DNA of 64,000 bases from Microglena sp. YARC (Eukaryota > Chlorophyta > Chlorophyceae > Chlamydomonadales > Chlamydomonadaceae): assembly GCA_022414725.1 (NCBI GenBank), contig CM039464.1, positions 43,964,906 to 44,028,905 on the forward strand. Direction: 5' to 3'. The notes under the pieces are model-generated. The model did no database searches. It worked only from the letters and a program-made list of their open reading frames with translations, and was not told the origin of the DNA. Position numbers and translations under genes: made by a program. Every line of letters starts with the position of its first letter. The first letter of the stretch is position 1. Shown here piece after piece: positions 53,244 to 63,066 of the stretch.

Positions 53244-54350
53244 TTTTTTTTTTACAAGGGGGGAACCAGGAAAAAGGGCAACTGATAAAAACCTAGCCCT
53301 TTGTGACCAAGGAGATAAAGACAAAAGAAAAAGACAAGGAACAGCTAAGGGACAGCTAAGGGAACAAACACACCTGGCGACTTAAGGGTCAAAGGAGGAC
53401 AGGACAGAAAGACAAACAAACAGAGAGGCAAGAAAGAAGTCCAAAACAGAAGCCTAAGAGAAGGGGCTAGGACTACTAAAAAAAAAAAGACCAGAAGGGG
53501 GGGGGCCAAAACATTGCAATCTCTAACAGTCACCGGATCAGAGACTGAAAGAGGAGATGCAAACGAAGCAGGGGACTAAAAGGAAAACTATGCGAGAAAC
53601 TAAGAGAAAAAAGGGTTGAGGGAGAGGGGTGGAAGGGGGGGGGGGGGAACTTAAGGAAGCAACTGGGGGGGGAACTAGGAGGTAACTAAGGGTTGGAAAC
53701 TGTTGAAATAGGGGAAGCAAACTAAGCGAGAAACTGCGCAAAACAGCCAAACCAGGGAGGCAACCTGAAACCAAGAAAAGAAGGAAAGACAACTGGAAGC
53801 AAAGCGAAAACTATAAGCGTTGCGGTACTGGGTAGTTAAACAACAGGAATGAAGACAGGGACAGTATTCAAGATCTAGATGTTATACTGGATCTTAGCGC
53901 AGATCTGGACCTGATCTCGGTTCCAGATTAGAACCCAGATTTGGAATGTGTCGTGAGCGTGTCCAAAATCTAGAAACCCCCATGATCCTGATCTGGGGCA
54001 GGGTCTTGCATCTTGGGCTTTTTTTTTTTTTTTTTTTTTTTTTGCTTGGGCTGATATAGGTTAGGGTCATTTTATCAGGGCCTAGAGCTGGGGCTTGGCC
54101 TGGTAGATCTAGGTCAGGGTCTAGATCAGGGTCTAAGCTGGGTCTTGGGCTGGGTCTGGGTCAGGGTCTAGAGCAGGGTCTAATCCGGGGAATGGGCTGG
54201 ATCTGGGTCAGGGTCTAGATCAAGGGTCTAGATCTAGGGTGGGCTGGGTCTGGGATTGGGTCTGGGGATTGTATGGGAGCGCTGGCCATGGGGACTGTCA
54301 TATTCCACCCGGTGCGGGTATCAGGCTCCTGGTCCACCGGGGGTGACCCC
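53244..54350 (-). mobile_element. LINE-A 3' UTR copy
   Basis: T-run 53244-53253, a degraded terminal hairpin region, G-rich and A-rich 3' UTR (antisense of 13440-13990), and Asp-Pro repeat DNA up to the ORF2 end near 54350. A 25-nt T-run at 54019-54043 interrupts the repeat. It lies adjacent to another LINE-A segment on its left, so it may have inserted there. Confidence 0.8.
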
Positions 54351-55205
54351 AATCATTTTTTTTCCATCATGCAGACATGCTTAGGCGCAAAAAAAGGACT
54401 TCCAGCTCCAATTGTCGCCTCAAGAGCTTTGTCTACTAGGTATCTCAGCAGCTTGAAATGAAGGAGCTAGGTATTCTCATGCAGTCTAATCGGCTACTCT
54501 GCCCCCTCCAAAGGTCAGCATAAGAGGCAGCCTACTGGAGGGGGCAGGCTATTTCTTTCAAGTTAATTCGGACCACCCAACCCCATCCTTAGTAACATTT
54601 AGAAAGCAAGCTCTCTCCTAATTCCCTTCTTCCCGAGCCCCACCCACTTTCCCCTGCCTCTCAGAACCCTCCATCTCCTCCCTCTCATCCCTGCTCCTTC
54701 ATTCAGCTGGCTGAGATTAACCTAGTAGGACAAAGCTTTGAGGCGACAATTGGAGCTGGAGGTCCTTTTTTTGCCTAGCAATGTTGCTCTCCGGCCGCTC
54801 TTTTGACTTTGCCTGCCGAAGCTGCTTCGGCCAATTCGGCTGGAGCGACTTGCAATTTCGCGGGCTATGGGAGCTGCTCATGTGCCCCATTAGTGTTTCA
54901 TAGGACGCTCATGCAGTATAATCCGCTACTCTGCCCCCTCCAAGGTCAGCATAAGAGGTCAGCCTACTGGAGGGGGGCAGGCTATTCTCTTCAAGTTAAT
55001 TCGGACCACCCGAACCCCCATCCTTATACTTTATAGAAGCAGATCTCTCCTGATTCCCTTCTCCGAGCCCCAACCCACTCCTCCCTGCCACTCTCAGAAT
55101 CCTCCATCTCCTCCCTCTTCATCCCTGCTCCTTCATTTCAGCTGCTGAAATACCATAGTAGACAAAGCTTTGAGCGGACAATTGGGAGCTGGAGGGTCCT
55201 TTTTT
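54351..55205 (+). repeat. Element B 5' units of copy 8, two units
   Basis: Two plus-strand ~430-bp units (AGGACTTCCAGCTCCAATTG near 54396 is antisense-like at the junction. The regular units follow from about 54480 and 54910). They run directly into the B body, giving a complete 5'-unit/body/hairpin/poly(A) element in one orientation. Confidence 0.75.
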
Positions 55206-56154
55206 CGCTCGATTTTTAGTTTTTTTTTGGCCTTAGGCAGGTGTTGTGCTGCTAAGACTCTTTCCCTCTTTCTTGGAAACCATAGCGATACAGTTTGTCT
55301 TAGCTTTTTGCTGCTCTAAGGGCTGGATAGTAGTTTTTGGGGGTGGATCTGCTGCTCCTGCCCTGAAGACTTTTTTTTGTTTGCTTTTTCCTGGACCTGT
55401 TTATCAGTAGCATGCCCTGCTTTGGTCTTCTTCCTTACAGAGCTTGCTGGCCTGCATTGGAGAAGAAGTGGCATGCTACTTGACAGCTGAGTTGGCTCGC
55501 CGGTCTGCTGATGGAGTGATGCCCTGATGCGCTGGACTGTTATAGGAGTGATGCCCTGTACCGTGTTTTATCTTGCGTCTGCAGGTTCAGGAGGCTTACT
55601 TAGAAGCTACATAGTTTTTGTTACCTTGTTTCTGCTACCTTTGAACTGTAGGCATGCCGCGTTCTGGTCGTCTTTGCAGAGCTTGCTGATCTGCATGGGT
55701 GACCTAGCGACATGTTACTAAGAGTCTGTGCTGGTATGCTAAAGGAGTGATGCCCTGAAGCACTAGCCTGTTACAGGAGTGATGCCCTGCAGTGTTTTAA
55801 TCTTAGATCAGCAAGACCTTCGGGTGCATGCCTTTCCTTCTTTTTCTGTGTTGCTCTTGGAGGTTACAGTGGTGTTTTGTTGGTTGGGGAGGAACAGGGT
55901 TGATTGGAGGTGGGGGTGGTGCTCAGAAGGCCCTTAGTCCTTTGTCCTCCTAGTAATTAGTTTGTGTCCCTCGTTCTTTTGTCCCCTAGTCTTTTCGTCT
56001 TTTGTCTTCGGATATTTTGTCTTAGCGGACTTTTGGTCCATGTCGCTCTAGTCTTCTTCTTTGGTTTTTTCTTCCTCGGGCACATAGGGCTAGGTTTTAT
56101 CAGATGTTCTTTCCTGGTTCCTCCCTATGTAAAAAAAAAAAAAAAAAAAAAAAA
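55206..56154 (+). mobile_element. Element B copy 8, body and poly(A)
   Basis: Body from 'TTTTTTTTGGCCTTAGGCAG' to the terminal hairpin ending at 56130, poly(A) 56131-56154. An internal deletion near 55280 removes the segment with the duplicated TCTTCTTTTGAAGG region seen in copies 2 and 3. It contains the paired 'GGAGTGATGCCCTG' repeats. The 68-codon frame reading through the poly(A) is not a gene. Confidence 0.85.
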
Positions 56155-56192
56155 GAATGCCTTGTGGTGAAGGGGCTCAGAATGGTCCAGTC

Positions 56193-56451
56193 TTTTTTTT
56201 TTTTTTTTTTTTTTTTTACAAAGGGGGGAACCAGGAAAAGGCGCAACTGATAAAAACTAGCCCTTTGTGACCAAGGAGAAAAGACCAAAGAAAAAGACAA
56301 GAACGGCTAAGGGACAGCTAAGGGACGGACACCACCTGGGCGACGTAAGGGACAAAGGAGGACGGGAACAGAAGAAAAACAAACCAGAGAGGCAAGGAAG
56401 AAGCCAAAAACAGGAAGCCCAAGAGAAGGGGCTAGGACTACTAAGAAAAAA
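56193..56451 (-). mobile_element. LINE-A 3' end nested in LINE-A (first)
   Basis: T-run 56193-56217, terminal hairpin region, about 230 bp of 3' UTR. Flanks AGTCT at 56189-56193 and 56451-56455 suggest a 5-bp target duplication. Confidence 0.85.
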
Positions 56452-56576
56452 GTCTGTCAGCCCGGGAAGAACGGACTTGCCATATCGTGCCCAAGGTGGT
56501 AAATTGCTGGAAGGACCACAACCGTAGGGTAGAGGGAGGAGGGGGTGTCCCGGGCCAAAGGGTGATGTCGTCACCG

Positions 56577-57369
56577 TTTTTTTTTTTTTTTTGTACAAAG
56601 GGCGGAACCAGGAAAAGGCGCAACTGATATAAAACCTAGCCCTTTGTGACCAAGGGCAGAAAAGACCAAAGAAAAAGACAAGAACGGCTAAGGGACAGCT
56701 AAGGGACGGACACCACCTGGGCGACGTAAGGGACAAAGGAGGACGGGAACAAAAGACAAACAAACCAGAGAGGCAAGGAAGAAGCCCAAAACAGGAAGCC
56801 CAAGAGAAGGGCTAGGACCACGAAGAAAAATCCTATGCGAGAAACTAAGAGAAAAAAGGGGGGAGGGGTGGGTTGGGGGGGGGGAACTCAGGAAGCAACT
56901 GGGGGGGAAACTAAGGAGGCAACTAAGGGTGGAAACTAAACTAGGGGAAGCAAACTAAGGAAGAAACTGCAAAAACAAGCCAAAAGCAGGGAGGAAACCA
57001 GAGAAGAAGAAAGACAACTGGAAGCAAAACGAAAATTTAAAAGACTGGTCTGGTCAGGAAAACAACAGGAGTGAGGACAGAGACAGTATCAAGATGTAGA
57101 TCTTGATCTGGATCTTAGCGCAGATCTGGACCTTGATCTCGGTCCAGATCTAGATAGATAGATAGATAGATCTGGAACATTGTCGTGAGCTGTGTCCAAA
57201 TCTGGAACCTGATCCTGATCTGAGGCAGGGTCTTGATCTTGGGCTGGGGCTGGATCTAGGTCAGGGTCAAGATCAGGGCCTAGAGCTGGGCCTTGAGCTG
57301 GTCCTAGGTCAGGGTCTAGATCATGGTCTAGAACTAAGGCTTGGTCCTAGGTCAGGGTCTAGATCATGG
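56577..57369 (-). mobile_element. LINE-A 3' end nested in LINE-A (second)
   Basis: T-run 56577-56592, terminal hairpin region, 3' UTR and Asp-Pro repeat DNA with a (GATA)n expansion at 57153-57170. It ends at about 57369 within the repeat. Target duplication unclear. Confidence 0.8.
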
Positions 57370-58419
57370 TCTTGAATCCGATGAGGAAGAAGGGGCAACG
57401 AGGTAGCACTGCCCACCGGTGAGGGTCTCCCAGGTGGAAAGGAGCCAGTCAATGACAGGGGCAATCCAAGAAAGCGTGAGACATGGTGTCAGCAGTGTGC
57501 AGCTGCAAGCAGTCAGGGCTGGAGCAGATTATGGAGGGGAGGTCGTCTTGGTTGATCCGTTGTAAGATCCACCCAAGCGTTCTGTGGGAGGTCTTCAGGG
57601 AAGGGGACTGGAATAGGGGTGACAACGAGCGCTCTCTCTGTTGCCGAGGCAATCCATCGGGATTCAAGACCACAGAGGCCTCGCAGGTCAGGGTTAGTGC
57701 ATGCTAGGGTGAGTGTCCAAGGTGGAGGGGGGTAGAATGCTCCACAGCCTGGGCCAAGTAGCACGTTCCTCGGTATAACCTGGCACAAAATGGTGGGAAC
57801 TGGGGCTTTGTTGCATGATATGTTGGTGAAGAAGGGTCTGCCGTGCATGGCGCACAGAGTGTTCAAGAAGGTTCACCTCAGTATCATCATGGAGGTGGAG
57901 ACCCCAAGTTGTTGGGTCCAATTGGAGGTCCTCCCAAAGACCAACCAGCCATGGTTCCAAGAGCTCTTGCCTCTGGTGGGGGGGGAGGCCTTGCTGGATC
58001 AGCTGCTCCTCAAAGTCTGCCCGTAACCATGCTTCTCGAGGTTCTTGCGTAGGGTGATGAGGGCAGCTTGGGGGTGTCCCAGGGAGGGAATGGAAGGGAA
58101 GGAAGGGTGAGAGGGTGTAACCGGCCAGAGGGCCAGACCTCCCACTGACGGTCCTCTCCAGTGAGGGGATCTGGCCCCTCTGCAAGGGGACCAGCAGGGG
58201 CCACAGCGGGAAAGAGCATCCATTTGGGAGGTGGAAGTTCAGGAAGGAGGACAGCATCCTGCCAGGGGTCTGGCAGAGAGGAGAGGATGAAGTCAAGGTC
58301 TTGGACAGCAGCGGGAGGGAGGTGAGCTCGTTGTTGATGAGCTGAGCGGATGTCCTTGAGACGGTGCCACGATAGTGCTTGGGAGGAGAGCACTTGGTTT
58401 GAGAGGATGGGCATGGACA

Positions 58420-59058
58420 CCCGAGGACCTTCTTCAACACCTCCCAGGCGCGGGGGCAATCTGGCCAGGCGCAAGATTTTTCTTTTGCCCTGGTACAGGG
58501 CACACTGAAGGCATCATCCTGATATTAAGCCCTCACTGCCCCATCACAGATCCCGTCCTAAGACCTATCCTAGGTCCAACAGGCCGCATTCTAGGCATCG
58601 ATGCTTTCATTGGTGACTCCGTCATCACCATTTTGTGCGTCTATGCTTTGGCCCAAGCTGCTGACAGAGAAGACTTCTTTTTCAACTGCGTGCGTCCCAA
58701 CCTTCCCATTGACGGACGCCTCCTTCTCGTTGTTGGTGATTTCAACTGCATTCTTGACCCCCTCGATGCGGTCTACCCTCCTCACAGTCTCAATATTGAC
58801 CCCATGAGTCGCATGCAGGGGGCACCTCCCCTTGCAGACATCATGAATACCTACAGCCTACAAGACATCTGGAGGAACACGCACCCGACTGCCAAAGACT
58901 TCACACATTGGAGCATCCCAGCCTCATCGGGCGGTAGGCTTGACCGCTGGCTGGCTTCAGACTCCCTCCTAGCCCTCTTCACAGCCACTTCCTCCATTCT
59001 CCCTACCTCTGGCTTTATCTCTGACCACCGCCCTGTGTCTATAACCCTCTCCTTCTAG
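58420..59058 (+). pseudogene. LINE-A endonuclease domain (well preserved)
   Basis: An almost intact frame with GRILGIDAFIGD, ILCVYA, VVGDFNCILDP, GGRLDRWLASDS and SDHRPVSITLSF, the ordered APE-type endonuclease blocks. It starts after the Asn and Glu motifs because of truncation and ends at a one-base frame loss near 59057. It nearly matches the antisense copy at 61740-62370. Confidence 0.85.
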
Positions 59059-59212
59059 GCCACGCTCCACCCAAGGGCCAAGGTCTGCAAGGGTTCCCCC
59101 TCCTCCTCCTCAACATTCCAGAAGCTGTGATGAGCTCAAGAACATCATCGCTTCACAATCCCTCCTCTTAAACCTCTTACCCGATTCAGACATCGTCACA
59201 AAATGGGACAAC

Positions 59213-60209
59213 ATGAAGGAAGTTATTCGCACCAGCAGTTGGGCCATTTACAAGAAGCATCGCCATGCCCGCCAGCGTGCCGCCCGCTTAGCAGAGGACG
59301 ACGCCCGGCAGGAATTCTCACAGGTGCATTTCTCCCCCAATGCAATTTCTTTCCTGGCACGCCTCAACATAGCCAAGGCTAAGGCATTAGCAGCAAACAC
59401 TCGCTTTGGCAGCAACTCCTTGCTCCAATGCTCAAAGCTCTACCTATCCTTGAGCACACTTTTGGGGATTCATCTTCCTTCTACTTCCACCACCTTTCCC
59501 GTTCCCCTCACCCCCCAGTCCACATCAAGCTTATCCAGCCTCCAGGGCCACCCCAGCATCACCCCCTTTCTGTGGCTGACCTCTCTCTCAATGATAGGAG
59601 TCAACATAGGACTGGAGTATGCTCGGGACTTTTATAGTGCTGATTCCTCCTTTGGACTGTATCGTCCAAACCCTCACATCAACCAGGCTAACCAGGATCT
59701 TCTGCTCACATCCCTCCCTCGTCCCCTCCCCCCTAGTTATGCAGCCCTTGCAGAAGGTGTCAATGGCGATGGCCTAATCACATCAGAGGAGATGGACCTT
59801 GCCATCCGCTCTGCTTCTCGAGGCTCCAGCCCAGGTTATGACGGACTTCCCTTTGAAGTTTACAATGCGTTCCATGAAGAACTGTCCCCGATCCTTCAAA
59901 GGGTTTTCAACTCTACCTTCCAAGATCAAGTTAACTTGGCCCCCCTAGCACCCCTCCTTCAGGGAACCATCTGCCTTCTCCACAAGACTGGTCAGCCCCA
60001 AGACTCCCTCGCAAGTTACCGTCCTATCACCCTTCTCAATTGCGACCTTAAGCTGATCCTTTTGATCATGGCTCACCAGCTGCAACGCCCACTGGAATAT
60101 CTCATCGACGTCACTCAATCAGCTTTCCTCCGTGGCAGAGACATCAGTGACAACATCCGCTATCACCTAGGCTTGGCTGCGCGCTTGACAGCTTGGCTTT
60201 CCAGGCTGG
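59213..60209 (+). pseudogene. LINE-A polymerase N-terminal region
   Basis: A 300+ codon frame: FLARLNIAKAKALAA linker, GVNIGLEYARDFYSADSSFG, then RT block 0/1 features (SPGYDGLPFEVYNAF, LASYRPITLLNCDLKLI, QSAFLRGRDISDNI). These correspond to the fingers and the N-terminal palm of LINE reverse transcriptases. The catalytic core is missing. The frame ends in the T-run of B copy 9. Confidence 0.85.
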
Positions 60210-60790
60210 TTTTTTTTTTTTTTTTACATAGGGAGTAACCAGAAAGGGAACATCTGATAAAACCTAGCCCTATGTAACCAAGGAAGAAAAACCAAAGAAG
60301 AAGACTAGAGGACATGTACCAAAAGTCCGCTAAGACAAAAGAAGACTAGAGGACATGGACCAAAAGTCCGCTAAGACAAAAGATCCAAGACAAAAGACGA
60401 AAAGACTAGGGGACAAAAGAACGAGGGACACAAACTAATTACTAGGAGGACAAAGGACAAAGGGCCTTCCGAGCACCACCCCCACCTCCAAGCAACACTG
60501 TTTCTCCCCAACCAATAAAACACCACTGTAACCTCCAAGAGCAACACAGAAAAAGAAGGAAAGGCATGCACCCGAAGGTCTTGCTGATCTAAGATGAAAA
60601 CACTGTAGGGCATCACTCCTGTAACAGGCCAGTGCATCAGGGCATCACTCATGTAGCAAACCAGCTCATACTCTCAGCAGCCTAGTAACATGTCGCTAGG
60701 TCACCCATGCAGATCAGCAAGCTCTGCATAGACGACCAGAGCGCGGCATGGAACAAAAAACAGGACAGGGCCAAAGCTAACACTAACAAG
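60210..60790 (-). mobile_element. Element B copy 9 (5'-truncated)
   Basis: T-run 60210-60225, hairpin region, about 560 bp of B. A short duplication of 'AAAAGTCCGCTAAGACAAAA' occurs near 60308 and 60360. It ends at 60790 at nearly the same internal point where copy 10 begins at 63067, in opposite orientation. Confidence 0.85.
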
Positions 60791-61460
60791 GGCTGACCAG
60801 TCTTGTGGAGAAGGCAGATGGTTCCCTGAAGGAGGGGTGCTAGGGGGGCCGAGTTAACTTGATCTTGGAAGGCAGAGTTGAAAACCCTTTGAAGGATCGG
60901 GGACAGTTCTTCATGGAACGCATTGTAGACTTCAAAGGGAAGTCCGTCATAACCTGGGCTGGAGCCTCGAGAAGCAGAGCGGATGGCAAGGTCCATCTCC
61001 TCTGATGTGATTAGGCCATCGCCATAGACACCTTCTGCAAGGGCTGCATAACTAGGGGGGAGGGGACGAGGGAGGGATGTGAGCAGAAGATCCTGGTTAG
61101 CCTGGTTGATGTGAGGGTTTGGACGATACAGTCCAAAGGAGGAATCAGCACTATAAAAGTCCCGAGCATACTCCAGTCCTATGTTGACTCCTATCATTGA
61201 AGAGAGGTCAGCCACAGAAAGGGGGTGATGCTGGGGTGGCCCTGGAGGCTGGATAAGCTTGATGTGGACTGGGGGTGAGGGGAACGGGAAAGGTGGTGGA
61301 AGTAGAAGGAAGATGAATCCCCAAAAGTGTGCTCAAGGATAGGTAGAGCTTTGAGCATTGGAGCAAGGAGTTGCTGCCAAGCGAGTGTTGCTGCTAATGC
61401 CTTAGCCTTGGCTATGTTGAGGCGTGCCAGGAAAGAAATTGCATCAGGGGAGAAATGCAC
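60791..61460 (-). pseudogene. LINE-A ORF2 polymerase N-terminal region (copy)
   Basis: FLARLNIAKAKAL, GVNIGLEYARDFYSADSS, SPGYDGLPFEV and LQGTICLLHKTGQP in two frames separated near 61205. It is near-identical to 59320-60000 in reverse complement. Truncated by the B junction before RT block 2. Confidence 0.8.
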
Positions 61461-62517
61461 CTGTGAGAATTCCTGCCGGGCGTCGTCCTCTGCTAAGCGG
61501 GCGGCACGCTGGCGGGCACGGCGATGCTTCTTGTAAATGGCCCAACTGCTGGTGCGAATAACTTTCCTTCATGTTGTCCCATTTTGTGACGATGTCTGAA
61601 TCGGGTAAGAGGTGTAGGAGGAGGGATTGTGAAGCGATGATGTTCTTGAGCTCATCACAAGCTTCTGGAATGTTGAGGAGGAGGAGGGGGAACCCTTGCA
61701 GCCCTTGGCCCTTGGGTGGAGCGTGGCCTAGGAAGGAGAGGGTTATAGACACAGGGCAGTGGTCAGAGATAAAGCCAGAGGTAGGGAGAATGGAGGAAGT
61801 GGCTGTGAAGAGGGCTAGGAGGGAGTCTGAAGCCAGCCAGCGGTCAAGCCTACCGCCCGATGAGGCTGGGATGCTCCAATGTGTGAAGTCTTTGGCAGTC
61901 GGGTGCGTGTTCCTCCAGATGTCTTGTAGGCTGTAGGTATTCATGATGTCTGCAAGGGGAGGTGCCCCCTGCATGCGACTCATGGGGACAATATTGAGTC
62001 TGTGAGGAGGGTAGACCGCATCGAGGGGGTCAAGAATGCAGTTGAAATCACCAACAACGGGAAGGAGGCGTCCGTCAGTGGGAAGGTTGGGACGCACGTA
62101 GTTGAAAAAGAAGTCTTCTCTGTCAGCAGCTTGGGCCGTAGCATAGACGCACAAAATGGTGATGACGGAGTCACCAATGAAAGCATCGATGCCTAGAATG
62201 CGGCCTGTTGGACCTAGGATAGGTCTTAGGACGGGATCTGTGATGGGGCAGTGAGGGCTTAATATCAGGATGATGCCTTCAGTGTGCCCTGTACCAGGGC
62301 AAATAAAAAATCTTGCGCCTGGCCAGATTGCTCCCGTGCCTGGGAGGTGTTGAAGAAGGTCCTCGGGTGATGAGGTTGACCTTACTTCAGTGAGCACTGC
62401 CATATCCACTCGCGTTTCTCGAAGCCAAGAAATGTGCTCAAAGAGTTTAAGGGGTGTAAGTCCTTGCGCGTTGGTGCAGACAAAGGTACTCCTAGGAGGG
62501 GCATGCTGTGCATTCAT
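61444..62517 (-). CDS. LINE-A ORF2, N-terminal endonuclease part (intact frame)
   Basis: A 357-codon uninterrupted frame from the ATG at 62517. APE-type endonuclease blocks in order: FVCTNAQGL (Asn), VDMAVLTEVRS (Glu), ILCVYA, VVGDFNCILDP (Asp, Asn), GGRLDRWLASDS, GFISDHCPVSITL (Asp, His), then the linker LDELKN-like to polymerase. Start chosen because this ATG overlaps the ORF1 stop (ATGA) and precedes all motifs. The domain nicks target DNA. The frame shifts at about 61460 into the polymerase region. The most complete endonuclease in the window. Confidence 0.85.
   Translation of the reverse strand: MNAQHAPPRSTFVCTNAQGLTPLKLFEHISWLRETRVDMAVLTEVRSTSSPEDLLQHLPGTGAIWPGARFFICPGTGHTEGIILILSPHCPITDPVLRPILGPTGRILGIDAFIGDSVITILCVYATAQAADREDFFFNYVRPNLPTDGRLLPVVGDFNCILDPLDAVYPPHRLNIVPMSRMQGAPPLADIMNTYSLQDIWRNTHPTAKDFTHWSIPASSGGRLDRWLASDSLLALFTATSSILPTSGFISDHCPVSITLSFLGHAPPKGQGLQGFPLLLLNIPEACDELKNIIASQSLLLHLLPDSDIVTKWDNMKESYSHQQLGHLQEASPCPPACRPLSRGRRPAGILTGAFLP
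62514..62517 (-). promoter_or_regulatory. ORF1 stop / ORF2 start overlap (ATGA)
   Basis: On the minus strand the ORF2 ATG and the ORF1 TGA share ATGA. Such overlaps occur in some LINEs and allow termination-reinitiation to make ORF2. The ATGA is also kept near 45664 in the best full copy. Confidence 0.6.
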
Positions 62518-63066
62518 TCGTACTCTCCCCTGGTGTGATCCCGGCTTGTGTTGCCGCTGATATTTAAGCGTGCAGATTTGCGGGTTGACCTAGGGGACAT
62601 TTCAGAGAGAGAGGTGCTGGGAAGAGAGACTGCCCACCAGGGCTGTTGGTCTTCTGGGACTGTCCGAGTTCTCTTGCAAGAGTGGACAGCCTGTTGAAGA
62701 GGGACGGCCTGTAAGGGGTGAACGGCCTGAAGAGAGGAGGTGGCACGGTGAGGGGGGGAAGCTTGAGCGGGGGAGGTTGCCTGTAGAGGGGAGGGCTGAG
62801 CGCCACCAACGTGCGTTGTCAGCACGTGAAGTGGAAGGGGGGTGGCAGGAGGAATTAAGAGAAGGGGAGAAGGAGCAGGGACGGGGGAGGTGGGATCTGG
62901 GGGGGTGTACGCTCCAAGGGCCGAGTGGATGCCCAGGCTGGAAGAAGAAAGCGAGGGGATAGATGAAGGAGAGGGAGGAGTAGGGAGGAGCAGGGGGGCC
63001 AAGTCCTCGCGTGGGGATGGAGGGGGAGGAAGAGAAGAAGGGGAGGGGATGAGAGGGATATAAAAG
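62514..63066 (-). CDS. LINE-A ORF1 C-terminal part
   Basis: Open frame of about 184 codons within LINE-A (it reads on artificially into B copy 10). Pro/Ser/Leu-rich (PLIPSPSSLPPPPSP), then more basic near the end (HSCKRTRTVPEDQQPWW, RSTRKSARLNISGN). It ends with TGA at 62514-62516, overlapping the ORF2 ATG. The basic tail could bind nucleic acid. This is inference. 5' truncated at the B junction. Confidence 0.65.

Larger units (their letters stand above)
56155..58419 (-). mobile_element. LINE-A ORF2 C-terminal segment, interrupted twice by LINE-A tails
   Basis: Pieces 56155-56192, 56452-56576 and 57370-58419 join into one antisense LINE-A segment from the AIWQVRSSRADRL region to the connector (SNQVLSSQALSWHRLKD). 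The zinc module is at about 57400-57540. It is followed at 58420 by a LINE-A segment in the opposite orientation. Insertions at 56193-56451 and 56577-57369 are themselves LINE-A 3' ends. Confidence 0.8.
58420..60209 (+). mobile_element. LINE-A endonuclease to polymerase N-terminus, inverted segment
   Basis: Plus-strand LINE-A from within the endonuclease (LLQHLPGAGAIWPG) to the start of the polymerase core, joined head-to-head to the minus-strand C-terminal segment at 58419. The missing part between the two is the polymerase core. This is the arrangement expected from twin-priming 5' inversion. It is cut at 60210 by the T-run of B copy 9. Confidence 0.8.
60791..63066 (-). mobile_element. LINE-A: ORF1 end, endonuclease, polymerase N-terminus
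   Basis: Minus-strand segment from ORF1 C-terminal part through the complete endonuclease to the start of the polymerase. No 3' end. It is flanked by two B copies in inverted orientation (60210-60790 and 63067-63632). Best copy for the ORF1/ORF2 junction. Confidence 0.85.
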
